A stretch of 64,000 bases of DNA from assembly GCA_948474755.1 (NCBI GenBank), contig CAOLHI010000653.1, positions 310,001-374,000 of the forward strand. Direction: 5' to 3'. The translations under genes and the position numbers were made by a program. Under the pieces are notes generated by a model. The model saw nothing but the letters and a program-made list of their open reading frames with translations. It searched no databases and was not told where the DNA came from. This DNA is from Ctenosaura bakeri. Its lineage: Eukaryota; Chordata; Lepidosauria; Squamata; Iguanidae. Positions 23,100 through 36,325 of this stretch are shown here, one piece after another (within the stretch, counting starts at the first letter, position 1; each line of letters begins with the position of its first letter).

Positions 23100-26000
23100 A
23101 CTGGTATTTGTCTGTCTCATGGATTCTAGTCTTTTTTAAAAAAATCTGTGGTCTACCTGTCTGTATTGAAATTACCAGTTTATTGACTTCAGAACAGACA
23201 ACTAGCAGCCAATTCACAGGAACTAAACTTAATAGTTAAGGAGAGATTAACAAAAACCCTATCCAACAGACAACCCAAGACTGGTATGTATAGCAGAAAA
23301 TATCCCCAATACTCACACTCTGGTTTCAGGGGGAAAAATGCAATAAATGACAAAACTGCCACCCTTTACAACACCTTGAGCAGTTGCCTCACTGTGCCTT
23401 GGAATGGGCAGATATACATGTATACATTCAATATACTATCTAGTTTTGCCAAAATCGTTGCCCTCAGTGTTGGGGTGTTGGCACATCTACCTTGAAGAAC
23501 TGAAAACTTGAACTTGATGATGTAACCTTTCAACCTGCCAAGGTTGTTGCGGGACAAAGTGCTGCTGCCTGTGGCCTCAGTGAATGCATAACATTTGCCG
23601 TAAAGAAAGCCAGAGAGTCTATAAAATGAAGGCCAACCCTTAAAGGATTAGCTAGGGAGAATGACTTGTCTTCATTCTGTCAAATGATGGGATTACTAGC
23701 CAGGCAAATTTCTAAAAGGTAGAGTAGACAAATAGTATTAAACCATTCTTAAGAAAACAAAAAGCACTGAATGGTGCTTAAAGGTCACAGAACAAGTAGA
23801 ACTTATTTTTCATGTCTAAGTCATGGTCTTACCTGGGCTTCCAACTATTCAAAGGGAAAAAATGTGAACAAAGACTAATGACAGGTGCCATCTCTTATTC
23901 AAATAATATCTGGGGTAACAGTGGACTCTGAGGAATGCAGAGTTTGAACAGGCCCAGACTAAACAAAATGACACAGTTCTCTGCCACCCCCTCCTCTGCA
24001 GGTGCCTCTGATTTATTAAAAAGGAAACACCTCGGACCTCAGGATGGACTAGCAGGCTACTAGGTACAGGGCTGCATTTCTGATATGTTTAGCAACTTCT
24101 TCAGACCCAGGTCATGAGCCCAAGATGCCAGCACATGTTACAGGAAACAATTCTCACTGCCCCACTGAAAAAGCTATTCACTGGACATGATAAATCCCCC
24201 CAAACAATATTATAACATATCTAGGCAACACAATATCAAATTCTCTATTTAGTCCTTTTACTCCTCTGTGGATTCTAAATTTGGTTTTATGTGCTAAAAT
24301 GTTTTACTCTCTGGTGCCAGTCTTTTGCTTGGTTTCTTTTCTGCTTATTTAGCAGTTGTTTTACATTCATCCTTTTGTTTAAAATCTCATCTCAGCCTGT
24401 GCAACTTATGTGAATTGTCAGTTTTGAATCCTGAATCTTTCATAGAGGGATGTGTGGAAACACTGGTACCTTACATCCTAAATGACAAGACCTATCTCCA
24501 TGATTTTTGTGACAAGGAAATACAAGCTTGCAAGGGTGTGTCTTTTGCAAACATTAAACTATAATATGCTATGTACACTGAAGGCACTAAATGAATAAAA
24601 GTAATACTAATAAAGAAAAAGAAGTGCAGAGTTAAGCATAATAATGCTTCCTGTTACATATTTCAAAGGCAGGACTGATGTGTGGTAAATACAAATGTGC
24701 CGTGATTTCAGTTATGCAAGTCATGATTACATTTGGGTTCCATACGAACTTTAGTATAGAATTCCTCCTCAGTCATCAGACTGTTTGCTACATTTGTCTT
24801 TTCATTTTTTTCCTTCTTTTAAACTTGTCAAATTATTTATTTGATTACTGTTTTTAGGATTAGAATTCACAACAAAAATATTAATATCTGAGATTTCTAG
24901 GCAGGCTTGTAAAGGGCCATTTGCCTGGTCTTCTGGGGCAAAAAAGAGTCCTCTCCAGGCAACCAGGCAGGAAAGGCGAATCTTTTATGTATTTAAGTCA
25001 GTACATCACATAAATGACAGCCTGAAATACATATGGTGATGTAGAATTGCAAGAATGTTTGTGGAATAGTAACTTCAGTGGCATTTGCAGCTTGGTTAAG
25101 AACTTTGTCTAATTTCGACTAATGTTATCCTTCTCTGTTTGGAAAAAAAAAATCCCTTAAGGATAAAGTCATAAGTAATAAAAAGAAGTTGTTGTGCATT
25201 AAAATCCCACACAGGAAGATTGCTTGTCACATTGATACAAGCAAAAGTACGGACTGTAGCAAAGGATACAATTTAGTGTATGGCCAAAATTGTGTATGCA
25301 ATATACCCTGCCCCAAACCTCTCTCCCAATTTTCACAGATCATTCATTAGGGGAGTCACTATTAGCAATCAGGAGAAATTATGTTGACAAATAACAGACG
25401 ACACAACCTGTCATAGTTTCTCCCTTTGGAATGAGACCACACATTTTTCTTTATAGGCTCTTCGTAATTTTGGTTAGTCATGATGTTTCATGGCTGCTTC
25501 ATACAGTTTTAAAGGATGGGGAGGTGAGAAATGAAGAGAAAAAGGATTTAATTATCTTGCATTTGTGACTTAGAATTCATAACTGCTGGTAAGGTGACGA
25601 CTTGTGTTTCCAGAATAAGTTTGTTGTTAGAGTTTGCCCTCTAGTGGATTTTATGGTCACACAGTAAAACTTCAGGACTGTTCTGTAAGCCAAAGTGCCA
25701 GTGGTGGGCAGTAATTGACCCAAAGCATTTCTACATAATCCAGCTTCTCCAAACATCTTTGAACTATCATAACTAATGCTGTATTAGCTCAACTGGATGA
25801 TTTAAACCCATTACAACTACATGACTGGTACAGCAACACTGTTTGGTAATGGTTAAACTTAGGTATCATGTGGCTGCTTGCCAAGCTGATGAATAATGTT
25901 TTACAGGGAAAACTCATTCTTCCAGCAAAACTTACACCATCTTTTTGGTTCAGAGGTTACTGGAGTAAATTGGATTCAGGGGTAAACAGCAGCCTGTGAA

Positions 26001-26150
26001 CATCTGTTGCTGTTTCTGCAATCTAATACGTTTGATAATAGGTATCCATGAAGATGGAGACAAGGACTAAAATTACCAAATCAGAAGAAGGATAAAAACT
26101 CCTCAAGATACAAGTTTTTCAATATCTTCCAATCACAAAATCAAAAATCA
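23100..26150. other. No gene or clear repeat seen
   Basis: AT-rich intron sequence with short open frames only. Confidence 0.5.
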
Positions 26151-26164
26151 GAATTGCATTTTAG

Positions 26165-26235
26165 ACTTTTAACTCCCAGAATCCCTTCAACAACATAACG
26201 AGTGGCCATGGGATTCTGGGCTTTCTAGTAAAAAA
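26165..26235. repeat. Palindromic 'taactcccagaatccc' repeat
   Basis: Arms 'ttttaactcccagaatccc' and 'gggattctgggctttctag' around 'gagtggccat'. Same family as at 4190-4290. Confidence 0.7.
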
Positions 26236-26490
26236 AAAAAAATGTCCCAAGTAAGAACATATAAAGTGAAAGATGGCACATTGCATTGAACTGCAGGGCT
26301 GTCTTAACCTTTAGACATTTTATGCAGTGCCTAAAGCCTATGAAAATTTGAGGGTCTACAAAAATAGGATTTTAGGGCCTGTGAAAAGATCTCTAGTAGG
26401 GAGTCGAATACAAGAGTGTCTAGGGCCTATGAAAACCTTAGTGCAGCCCTGCATAAAGGAAAATAATGTATTTAAACTGGGGGACAATCT

Positions 26491-26512
26491 TCTTCTTCTT
26501 CTTCTTCTTCAA
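26491..26512. repeat. (TTC)n microsatellite
   Basis: About seven TTC units. Confidence 0.85.
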
Positions 26513-26734
26513 GGAAGTTGACTTCAACTTCACACAATTAGGTTTTATATCCCGACTAAACATATTTACTTGTACCAATGAATGCTTTCATTACCACTGA
26601 CACTCAAATTTGCCGTTAGATATCCAAAACAGGTGGAAGAAAAATAAAAGAATTTGTCCTATTCAATATTGGTTTATTGACATGGTAAATCTGTGCTTGG
26701 TTTATATACTGAAAAGCTTGGAAAAGTAACTTTT

Positions 26735-26830
26735 GGGGAACAGAACCCCCAGAACCCCAGAACTAGCAAGACTGATGACCACGATGGCTGGGAGACTGTG
26801 GGAACTGTAGCCCCCAAAATAACTTTCCCA
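26735..26830. repeat. Palindromic repeat, 'cagaaccccc ... ggaactgtagccc'
   Basis: Diverged copy of the palindromic family: 'gaacccccagaacccc', 'gaccacgatggctgggaga', 'gtgggaactgtagccccc', then the frequent flank 'aactttcccaagttctg'. Confidence 0.6.
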
Positions 26831-26874
26831 AGTTCTGATGTAATGTGGTCTGTCAAAAAGCCCTCATTTGTAAC

Positions 26875-27484
26875 CAGGGCTGTGATATCAGAGTCATGGA
26901 GCTGGAGTTAGAGTCAGAAGCAATTTTGGGTGTGGTGGGAGACAAAGTCAGAGGTGGTAGAAACTTATTGATTCTGACTCCAGCTTCAAAAATAAAATAC
27001 ATAATATTGGAATCCTAGCTCGTGATATTTTTAATTTCATAAGAATTCAGGAAGTTTTTTTTGTTTAGAAATTTAATAAAATAGATATATTTTATCTGTC
27101 AATTTAAGTGGCTTGATTATTCACACTGCCGTGATTGAATGCTTTGTCCTACCATTTTGGTACAGTAAATTTGTTATTACTGATTAATATACCTTTGGTC
27201 AGAGCCAGTGTGATGTAATGGTTTGAATGCAGGACTGGGACTCTGGAGACCACAGTTCAAATCCCAGCTCTGCCACAGAAGTCTACTGGGTGACCTTAGG
27301 CAAATCATATTCTCTTAGCTTCAAATGAAGGCAAAGGCAAACTCTCTTGGAACAAATCCTGCCAAGAAAACCCCTGACAGGTAAAATACATTGGCCATTT
27401 CTGATGGAGTTGGAATCAGACAGTACCAAAATAAAGGAATTGGAATCAAAGTTAAGGGTCTGGCGCGCAAACTCCACAGTCCTG
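26875..27484. mobile_element. hAT-like DNA element with a SINE inside
   Basis: Starts cagggctgtg and ends cacagtcctg, an inverted repeat with one difference. Eight flanking bases on each side (tttgtaac, ttcacaac) agree at five places, compatible with a decayed 8-bp duplication. The inside has repeated 'gagtca/gagttagagtc' motifs at the left and 'gttggaatcaga', 'attggaatcaaag' at the right. No transposase frame is visible. A SINE interrupts it at 27201-27381. Confidence 0.6.
27201..27381 (+). mobile_element. Sauria-type tRNA SINE lacking its tail
   Basis: Starts agagccagtgtgatgtaatg, contains a polymerase III B-box-like 'gttcaaatccca' at about 27258-27269, then 'gtgaccttaggcaaatcat' and 'gccaagaaaacccctgacag'. 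The Bov-B-like tail present in the other copies is missing, so it is 3' truncated or deleted. It lies inside the hAT-like element. Confidence 0.8.
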
Positions 27485-30140
27485 TTCACAACTCCACTTC
27501 ACTTGTTCTGAGTTGGGTGGGAGGCGACTGGTACTCCAGGGATAATTTGGACAAGGGCCTCTCTTTCTTGATTCTTAATATACAAAATAAAATACTGATT
27601 CTAGGCATACACAACTGTTTAGACATTTCTATGCCATTCTGCTTTATGAAGTATTTTTCAGGAATGCCTAAGTGGCACAACCACAAACTGCATGACAAAG
27701 TAAAATTATGCAAGACAAGTTTCTGTGAACCTTTTCATCCTATCCAAGCTTCTTCATCTTTGCGTGCAGGGCTGTCATAATTGGATTATTCATAGCCAAT
27801 ATCAGACACTAATTACTCTGGGTCATACATAAATAATTGACTGATTTCACACTAGGCAAGAAAGTAAAGACTAAGATATGAATGCAGGATGAAATCAGGT
27901 CACACAGTATGTTCACATTCAGTACTGTACTTACAGAAGACTTCCCAAAAAGTTTGTGAAAAAAACTTTTTCACTTAAAAAGTTCACTTTTTCACCAAAC
28001 TTATTTTGGCAATTTAAACAATGAACAACTTGAATGGCAGCAGACCATTTGCAACTGAGGCTTTGACCATTCAAGTTCAGTTCAGTCACTTGTGGTCATC
28101 TATATGTTCTAGTAATGGTGGAAGTTACTATTGACCTAACTCACTCCAGTACTGTTTAGCTACAATCACTTGCCATACCTTTGTACAAGACTTCCAGAAA
28201 AACACCTTTCCAACCCTAAGTGAAAATGCCAAGGATTGGACTTGAAGTGCTCTGCATGCGAAGTGAGTATTCTAGTTCTGATTTATGATCCTTTCCCTCA
28301 TAATATGAATACGAATTGGTTTGGCTTTGTGAGTCACAAATTATGTAGGCTTGCCTTATGTGATAGCGTATTTGGCCTAAGTCCAACAGCTAGTCCGAGC
28401 TAGGACACAACTACTGAATCACTGGAATTTGCTAAGTCAACAGTTAATACAAATTCTGCTGATTCAGTAGTCTCACTTTACTTGTGACTACCTACTGGAT
28501 TTAAACCTTTCACTCAATCTTACATCTTTAATATTGTTGCATGTAACAATGATTAAAAAGCTCAAAGCAAAATAAATATGTGTCACATGGGATCTTTGTC
28601 AGAACATGAAGATGTTACTTTTGGGGATAACAGCTGCCAAAGACCCCATGGTCATGCTAGTGGGGGGATTTCAGGAGAAGTTGGCCAACAAAATAATATT
28701 TCCAAGCTTTGATCTTTACTATTGTGCCTCTTCTCCCTCTCTGACTTCCTTAATAAAATAGATTGTACTTTGATTTAGAGCATCTGAGTCTTTTTTGATA
28801 TGAAAACAAAGATAACCTAAATACTGCTAAAATTCTTCTTAGCTATGAGCACCTTGATAACCAAGGGCATTTACATGAAACAAGTTCCTCTTGATTTCAA
28901 CAGAACAGCTCATTTTCAGGTTAATTCAGCCCAGGTTTCTATGAATAAAATTTACAAATGGAGGTGATTAGAAGGATCATATAGATTCCATGATGTTTCT
29001 TTTCCAGCAACTTCTTCTTATAGGCTGGACTGAATTAGAGCAAAGCTGTCTTGTGAAGTCTGGAGTGTCTGCAGTAGAACAATAAAATGCAAACCCCTGT
29101 GGTGATTCATAAATTACACTCCCAACACAAAATTATGTTCTTCCAGAGGCAGTACAAGTTTCCATAGTTAGCAACTTCCAGGCCTCCAGAGGGCAACGCA
29201 CTGTCATATGAAGCCGTTAGAACCACAGGGCTCCCGACCAGTTGCTTCATGTTTCTCTCTTTCCCTTGGTGCTGCCATGAGGAGTTTGTAACCTTTTTTT
29301 GAGTCTTGTAAGATGGGGTGGGGCAAACTACCATGGGGAGATGCTGGGAGCATTCACACATCAAGAATACTGTGGGCTCACCACCCCTTACTGGCACGGT
29401 GCCTTCTGCCCTTACCATTTCTGAAAGATATATGAGAACAAAAAAATAACAACCCTATAGCTCTGTGCCAGATAACCTTACGGTTCCATGGAGGCATACT
29501 AGGGGTTTGTCAGTGAGAAGATGAGTGATAATTGAAGAGCTTCCTTGAAATATGGCTCATCTTCTCGCTCTCAATCCTCCCCAGGAATGTACAGCTGTGT
29601 GAAAATACTAGGTGTGCTCCAAGAGTTCACTCTCAGGCTAGATATGGCTACAATGAACCATGGCAGTCCACAGAATTCTGCTCCACAGAAACACACATGG
29701 AGTGGACAGTTTGTGACTTCCTCAGAAATTAAGTATATGGGACAAAGGCAGAACAATGCTCATAAGTCAAAGGCTTTAGAGAAATGAGGAATGCAAAGCT
29801 TTGATTAAAGGTACTCAGAGCAAAGAATACCAGTAAGAAGATGAGGCACATTTATGAAGGAACCATTTCTCCACTAAAGTTTGGTCTGCATATAATAACT
29901 CCATTAATCACTAGAAGGAGATCAATAAGTTGAAAGGGATGTAGGGCAGCATTACTTGCTCTCCTTCAACATCCTCTGAGTTTGGAACAGGTTGGGGAAC
30001 AGACAGATTGACGAGGCCAGAATCATGCCCCTGCTTCTCCATGAAACATGGGAGCAATCTGCAGGAATGTAAAGAAAACTCACTTATTAAAAAAATTCTC
30101 AATGAGATATCAAAGCTTCACATAAAGAAAAAGAAAAGGA
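27485..30140. other. No gene seen; one palindromic repeat
   Basis: Mostly unique. At about 28615-28710 there is a degenerate palindromic copy ('acttttggggataacagctg', 'atggtcatgctagtgggggg'). Confidence 0.5.
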
Positions 30141-30149
30141 CAACATTTG

Positions 30150-30360
30150 CAACTTTTCTTTTTGGCAGGTTTTTGCATTTTGAGACCTGGACATTTCTTT
30201 CTTCAGAAATTTTGGCTTTTGCATAAAAAAAGACCATTTTCTGCAGAAAATTGGGTATTTTGTGCAAAACATGCTCTTTTCTTTGCAAAAACTGTTTCTT
30301 TGCATAAAATCAACCATTTCACTCAAATGAGGTTCTTTTGTAAATAAATCCTGAAATGCA
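30150..30360. repeat. AT-rich 'ttttgcataaaa' repeat, second copy
   Basis: Contains repeated 'ttttgcat', 'tttctgcagaaaat', 'ttttgtgcaaaac' and 'tgtaaataaatcctgaaa', which parallels 'tgtaaatatgtcctgaaa' at the right end of the 9540-9735 copy. The shared ordered right end shows that the two are one family. Confidence 0.55.
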
Positions 30361-30416
30361 AAAATAAAAACAATGAAAAATATGTAACAACCTGGGGGGA
30401 AAAATTTCTGAAATTA

Positions 30417-30813
30417 CAGTGGGCCCTCTGCTTTCTTGGGTTCAGCATTTGAGGATTTGATTGTTTGTGGGTCATTTAATTTTTTAAAAAAAATAACCTA
30501 TTTACCCCTACCAAAGAAAAATGTTCTCTCTGGGAATCTCTAGATTCCTGCTGCAAGTGGACCACAGAGTTGGACCATAGAGAGCTGGAAGACCTAGATA
30601 TTCCTGGCAAGAACAATTCTGTAGGCATTACTAGGTCCTCCAGCATGACTCTGTGGCCCAGATTCCTAGAGATGTGTTCTCAAGTTTTTTTAAAAAAAGT
30701 TTAGTTATCCCAACTCCTCCCCCAACTCCTTTGTGGTTTTTATTTTTATTAGTTTTTCCCCACTTTTGCAAGGGTCTTGTACCCTAACCCCTGCAAAAAT
30801 AGAGGGCTTACTG
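30417..30813. mobile_element. Tc1/mariner-like (possibly pogo/Tigger) MITE
   Basis: The 397-bp element starts cagtgggccctct and ends agagggcttactg, and is flanked by TA on both sides (30415-30416, 30814-30815), the target of this superfamily. Internal nested inverted repeats include 'gaatctctagattcctg' and 'cagattcctagagat'. No transposase. It shares ends and the 'aaccctagcaaat'-like right part with the copies at 34990 and 48378. Confidence 0.75.
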
Positions 30814-31563
30814 TATTCATTCTTGCAAACGAGAACAAAATAACAATTTGCACATAATGAGTAGAGGGGAGTTACATTCTGAAGTCAGTGAGTTAGAATT
30901 AGAACTCTGAAATTATTTGCCCTCTCTTCTGCTAGATACTTTATGCATCTATTATTTTTCTGGATCAAATGCCAAGGATTTACCCCTCAGAATGTTTACT
31001 TTCAGCTGTCCAAATCATAGTTGGGGCAGGCATGGGGGAAGAACATTTGCTCAGTAGTCACACCATACTGTCATTGAGGGACAAGTGGATCCCAACTTGA
31101 ACTTAATCAAGTGATAAATTATTTATACATTATTTATCTTCAGATGCCATCTAAACACAGCATGATTAATTAATCCAGACTCTGTCATGCCCTTATGCCC
31201 TGACATGAGGCAATGACATCAACACCAGGTGCCAGGGCCCAGAATGCCAAAATTTGGCAAAAAAACCTGAGTTGCTTTGGAAGTCAGCCAGCATTTCTAA
31301 CTTAATGGCAACAACAAAGATGTGCCCAGATAAGAGAAAAATCTATGATTCTAGGATCATATGGAATCATGCTGGGAACACTCAAGAGTAATTTACCCTG
31401 TGAAAACCTGACACTGTATCTAGCCTCAAAGGCTGATATAATTACTGCTTATTACAACAGTTATTAGCATTCATTAACTGTGCATTTTCATGAGGTCAAA
31501 TCATACATGTCCTGCAAGAGACCTGCATCGCTGTGCACACATAATATAAAGCAAAGCCCTCAC

Positions 31564-31721
31564 CTGTGTGCGTCCTCCGGTGAGCCTTCAGATGGGAGCT
31601 TTTTGTGTATACCTTGTTGCATCCTTCAAAATCACATCGGTGGATACGACGCTTTCTAGAGTCAGGAGATTCAGACCTTCTCTGACGTCTTGTGCTCTCA
31701 ATACTAAATGGTGAAATTGAA
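31564..31721 (-). CDS. KLF12: KLF12 penultimate coding exon (zinc finger 1)
   Basis: Read on the minus strand, this 158-nt exon gives one base completing a split codon, 52 whole codons, then one base of the next codon. It encodes [12 protein letters not shown], a basic stretch with RRQRR and SRKRR, and zinc finger 1 ([18 protein letters not shown]) in the C-X4-C-X12-H-X3-H spacing. The acceptor is TTCTGATTCACAG after a pyrimidine-rich tract. The donor is CACACAG then GTGAGG. The sequence matches vertebrate KLF12 as I know it, where this exon follows a residue C whose codon is split by the intron. KLF12 (AP-2rep) is a nuclear repressor that binds CACCC/GC boxes; its CtBP-binding motif lies in the N-terminal part, which is not in this window. 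The basic stretch before finger 1 is a likely nuclear localisation signal. Finger 1 cysteines and histidines are all intact. Confidence 0.96.
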
Positions 31722-31829
31722 CTGTGAATCAGAAGAAAAGTGGGACATTAGACTATCTATATACTTTGGGACAAGAGAAAGCCAAATATTTCACGGCCAG
31801 AGAGAGAGGTTGTTTTGTTTTGTTTTTTT

Positions 31830-34800
31830 AAATTGAATTAAGAGAGAGAGAAACAGAGGAAACCTGTTATTGAACCTTGAAAAAAATTCCAAACCCAGAC
31901 CCTTTATCTTAACATATCAGTATTCTGCAGGTTGAAACTGGTAGACTACCTATACTAAACAACAAGCCATGCCTCATTGAGCCAAATTCAACCTAGTGGC
32001 CATCTGTAGTGGCCTGTTGGGGTGAGGGTGGGCAGCACTAGTGGTCTGAAGGCCAACAGGTCCCATCTACGACAGGCCACAATCTCAACAAAAATGTGCT
32101 TTAACCCTTTTTTAAAACAGGAAGTGACAAAAAGTTCATGTTTATTTAAAGAAAACCATCATAACACAAATTTTAACTTAAAAAAAGAGGGCTGCGTGCT
32201 TTGCTTCAGTACAGACCTTTGACTTCTGCTGAGTTTCAGGGACGGTATTTCCTTATTTTGACCAAAACAACATTTTCTCAGTAGTTTCTCAAGGGAGGGG
32301 GGGTCTTGGAGAATTGAGGAACACAGATAACAGAAAGCAGGGGTGCATGCATCCCCAAGGCAGCATTATTGTCTACACCTATGGCACCAGATTTGTTTTA
32401 CCTAGAATTGCAAAAATGATAATGGGGAGACTTAAGTGTGCAACCAGTTGCCATGCATGGAGAGCAGAGTATAGTCAGCTCAGTCAGATCACAAGTTATG
32501 AAAACCTGCCCGTGAGATGAATCTATACATTTTTGAACCAACTCATGCACTTCTCTCTAAAGAAAGCAATGCTAGATTTGAAAATCTATCAGTCTTTCTA
32601 TCTATGTAATATCACATGTTTCCTCCAGTATGGGTTCCAAATTAGCTTACATGAGTTAAAATGAGATATAGTTAAAAACCAATTATAACATTGCAAAGCA
32701 ATTACACAAATGATCTTATTAAAGCCAAGCGATGAATTAAAACTTTAAACACATTTGAAGACTAACAAAAAATGAGTAAAAAAGCACAGCATCCACCATT
32801 AAAAGACCCTTGAGTTAAATGATCTTTAGAACAAGAGACCAAAGGCTCGCATTGGTTAAGCTCAGATGCTTAGCTACAATGTACATGATTTTATTTCGAG
32901 AGTGGAAGTGCATTTTGTTTTATGGACTTATAGAGATGGCATGTTTTAGGTAGGGAAGCAACATAGGATATTCAAAGAGAAATGGAAAAAAGAGAGATGA
33001 TTAAATGGGAATAAATGTAATTTAATTCTATGCCAATTCATGCATTCCTCATTGTATAAGATTCAAACAAAACCCATTTTGTTCAAAAGTAATTAAAAGA
33101 ATTCATACTCATTTCCCTTTGCTTAGAAATGAGTTAACTGAGGCAAGAAGCAAATGAATTGATCAAACTGACAAATCAGTCAGAGAAATGGGAAATCTCC
33201 CCATAAGTAACAATACAGATGGAACAGTAACTAAACAGCTAGCCATTTGCCACTTTTCCGTGATACCCTAAATGTGCTTGCCTAAGAAGGCTGGCTTATT
33301 CTGTCTCATAATATGGGTGGCCCTGATAAAAGGTGTGCAAGCACAGAATGAATGTAAAGGGCCACTCAGCCACCTGGAGTCCCAGTTCTCGGGGGGGGGA
33401 GATGAACGTGCATAAAGTGAATAAGTGAGTGAGTGAGTGAGTTAATCATGGTTAACATATGCCAGGGGTTCTGCTGAGAGGAGTGGCCCTGACACCTCAT
33501 GCTCTGCCAATTCCTCATAAATGAAAATACATGAAGTCAGAACATTGAACAGAGTGTTTTCTGCTGATCCTCAGCTCCATTGGCTGTTACTTTTAGAGGC
33601 AGAGAAACTCTTAACATCATGACATCAAGACTAAAAACCACAGAGGAAAGACAAAGAGAAGAGAGCCATCCCATCTCCCAATAATTCCAGTCCTACTCTT
33701 ATCTTAGATGTCAGCTCAGTCAATTCACTTATGCCATGCATGGTTTAACCTTGTGTGCCAGAGTGTGTTTTCCATTTATGAATGATGATTTATATCTTAG
33801 CAAAAGTGAACACATTGCAGATAACCTCCTTGTCCTTCGCTTTTAACTTCCACTTTAGATAGCCTAAATGCCCATATGGAAGATGGAATAGTAAATGATC
33901 TCCTGCAATTTCCTTTATGGTGGTTATTACCTCCAACCAGAAAGGTTTCACCTTTCATAACACTACCATCTACAGATATAGTTCTGCATCACATACTCAG
34001 TTTCTTCCACAAAGGCAGAGGTACAACCTTTGGCATTTTGCGAATGGTAAGTACAATCTTGCATGCTTAAAGGCATGCAACAACATGAGCAACAACAACA
34101 ACTGCAACCTATGTAGGTACTTGTAAAAGGAAAACATGATCCAGCAAAAAATTTGTCTTTTATGTGTAATATTAATATATGCATTTATTCAAAAGAAATA
34201 TCCACTGTGTTCAGTGTTCCATCCAGGAAAGTGTGCATAGGATCACAGTCTGTCTTTTACAGGGAAGAGAGAAGCGCTTGATTGTGTCCCCATTTTTTTT
34301 CAGATTGCTGAGGAATGAAAACCAACCAACCAACTTGCTCACCCACCTGCCCGTGGGACTTTTCCAAAGTGCACTCCTCAGCCGAGTGACACGTGAGCTG
34401 CGAACTACACTTGAGCTGCCAACTTTTTTACTGTCTCAGTGCCATTTAACACAATTAAACCCACAAATCTTTTCCAAGAACTTGAACTCTGTGCTAGAAA
34501 GACAGATACAAGTTGGATTGCAATGAAGGAACTAGGGCAGTTCCATGCCCCTATTCTGTTTTGGGAATGTGGGGAAGCAATCAACTGTGTCTGTCAGATG
34601 GTCAATAGCCAATCTCCGGTAATACAAGTAGGGAGAATGTACGGCTGACAGTAGCTGAAGGAAGCCCTGGTATCTGGGAGTTTTGGAGATGCAGAGAATT
34701 CAGTGTGAGGCCTTCTGCCATACATAAGACAGCTACTATCTACTTTGCTTAGCACTGCATGATCTGCAGCAGTTTTAATTCAATACAGTCATTAAATCTT

Positions 34801-34989
34801 ATTTAGGGAAAGGAACCTTTGAAAGGATTTCAGGGAAGTAATGAGACACTAGTTGAATGTTGCAAAAACAGACAAAGTTCTTCTTTGCAGGTACAGGATA
34901 GCTCAATTAATACTCTTCTATGCCACCATACTCTTCCCCTTGTCAACTTTCCAGGGCTCAAGGACAGAGTTGTGCTTTCTGGACAATGA
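31830..34989. other. No gene seen
   Basis: AT-rich intron. Simple tracts: a G run near 33390-33400, GAGT units near 33424-33441 and AACC units near 34322-34332. The rest appears unique. Confidence 0.5.
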
Positions 34990-35377
34990 TAACACAGCCC
35001 TCCATATTTGTGGGTTTCACTTTTGCAGATTTGATTATTCTCGGATTATTTGCTGTCACCTCAGCTGCCTCCCTATGCCATTTTTAATAGTGACTGCAAG
35101 CCTCATGAGATTGAGAAACTGCGAATGAAGCTAGTAAGTCCCTTTTAAAAATGGTGTGGAGTAGCAGTGGAGGTGGCAGTAAGCCCTACCAGCCACCCAC
35201 TTCTGCCTTGTGAAGGAACCCTGATGCCTCAAAGGAATCCACAGTGGGTTGAATACAGTGATCATACTTTTTTTCCTGTGTTAAATATGATTTGCGATGG
35301 CCTAGGGTTATTCATGGTTTTTCCACTTTCACAGGGGTTCTGTGCTCCTAACCCTAGCAAATGCAGAGAGATGACTG
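34990..35377. mobile_element. Tc1/mariner-like MITE, second copy
   Basis: Alignable over its length with 48378-48737 (shared 'ctccctatgccatttttaa', 'cttctgccttgtgaaggaac', 'gatgcctcaaaggaatcca', 'cctaaccctagc'). The right end, ctctctgcatttgc as reverse complement after cagtcat, is followed by TA. The left end has lost a few bases. Confidence 0.75.
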
Positions 35378-36214
35378 TACTTCTAAGATTTTCCCATGCC
35401 TGCTAGTTGTAACATGGATTTGTATCGGAGAATCCCAGTATATACTGTGTGCCCATGCAGTGACCAGATATGTAATCAAAGCTCAATGTGATCTCCCTGT
35501 CCTGACTGGAAGAGAGTTGAAGATCTACTCAACACAGCTTGTTGTTCTTTCTCATGGCACAGTGCAGACCGTGGCAGCTGATGGCTTCTTTAATGGAGCT
35601 ACCCAAGGTGCTGAACCTTTTTGAGAGGAAAGGATTTAGCATCTAGGCTAGCTCCATTAAGGTTCAGACTACAAACCAGAGCTGATTTGCTGCCACCACC
35701 AACACGGGACCCATCAGTTACCACTGACTGCAGCACTCTGCTTTCCAATAATGCATAGAGAGCCTGGACATACAGACACAGTTCTAAGCTTCTTTGTTAT
35801 ACTGTTCATTTCTGGATTTTAAGTTGTTCAGTTGGATTGATTTATTTTTCAAAAAAAAAAAAAAAGACTGAAAGTAATTAAATGTACTTTTGATTGGTCT
35901 AATGAAAGCATTACAATGATATAGATTTTTGATATTTTTTTCCTTAGGGCAACATGGCTATCTTTCCATTTTGTTGAATTTTGATGAAATCTTATCTGGG
36001 ATCAAAGTATAGCATAAAATAAATATAAAATAAATAAGTACGCTTGTAGTCTCAAATTATCATTAAAGTGGTCTTGTACTATATTGAAGACGTTCATTTG
36101 ACCACTAGATGGAACCAAAGCTCTTCACAACAGACTAGACTGAGTTGAGATACAAAAAGTTGTTTCAAACAGCTAGTGAGAGCAACCCTCCAGCAACAGT
36201 ATTTCTCTTCCATC

Positions 36215-36325
36215 TCTCATAGAGTCATAACAGTTGGCAGGGGCCTCATAGCTGACTGAGAACAAACCCCCACTCAATGCAGGAACTCAAGCATTGTCAT
36301 CAGGTAGCTGTCCTGCCTCTTTTTA
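36215..36325 (-). mobile_element. CR1 LINE 3' end fragment
   Basis: On the plus strand 'ctcatagagtcataacagtt', 'aacaaacccccactcaatgc' and 'ggtagctgtcctgcctc' form the reverse complement of the conserved CR1 3' end. Confidence 0.75.

Noticed and set aside
27201..27381. tRNA gene (B-box-like gttcaaatccca)
   Set aside because: It is the tRNA-derived head of a SINE; the same sequence recurs in other copies and no cloverleaf is kept.
35361..35624. 87-codon plus-strand open frame
   Set aside because: It starts inside a MITE end and matches nothing recognised.
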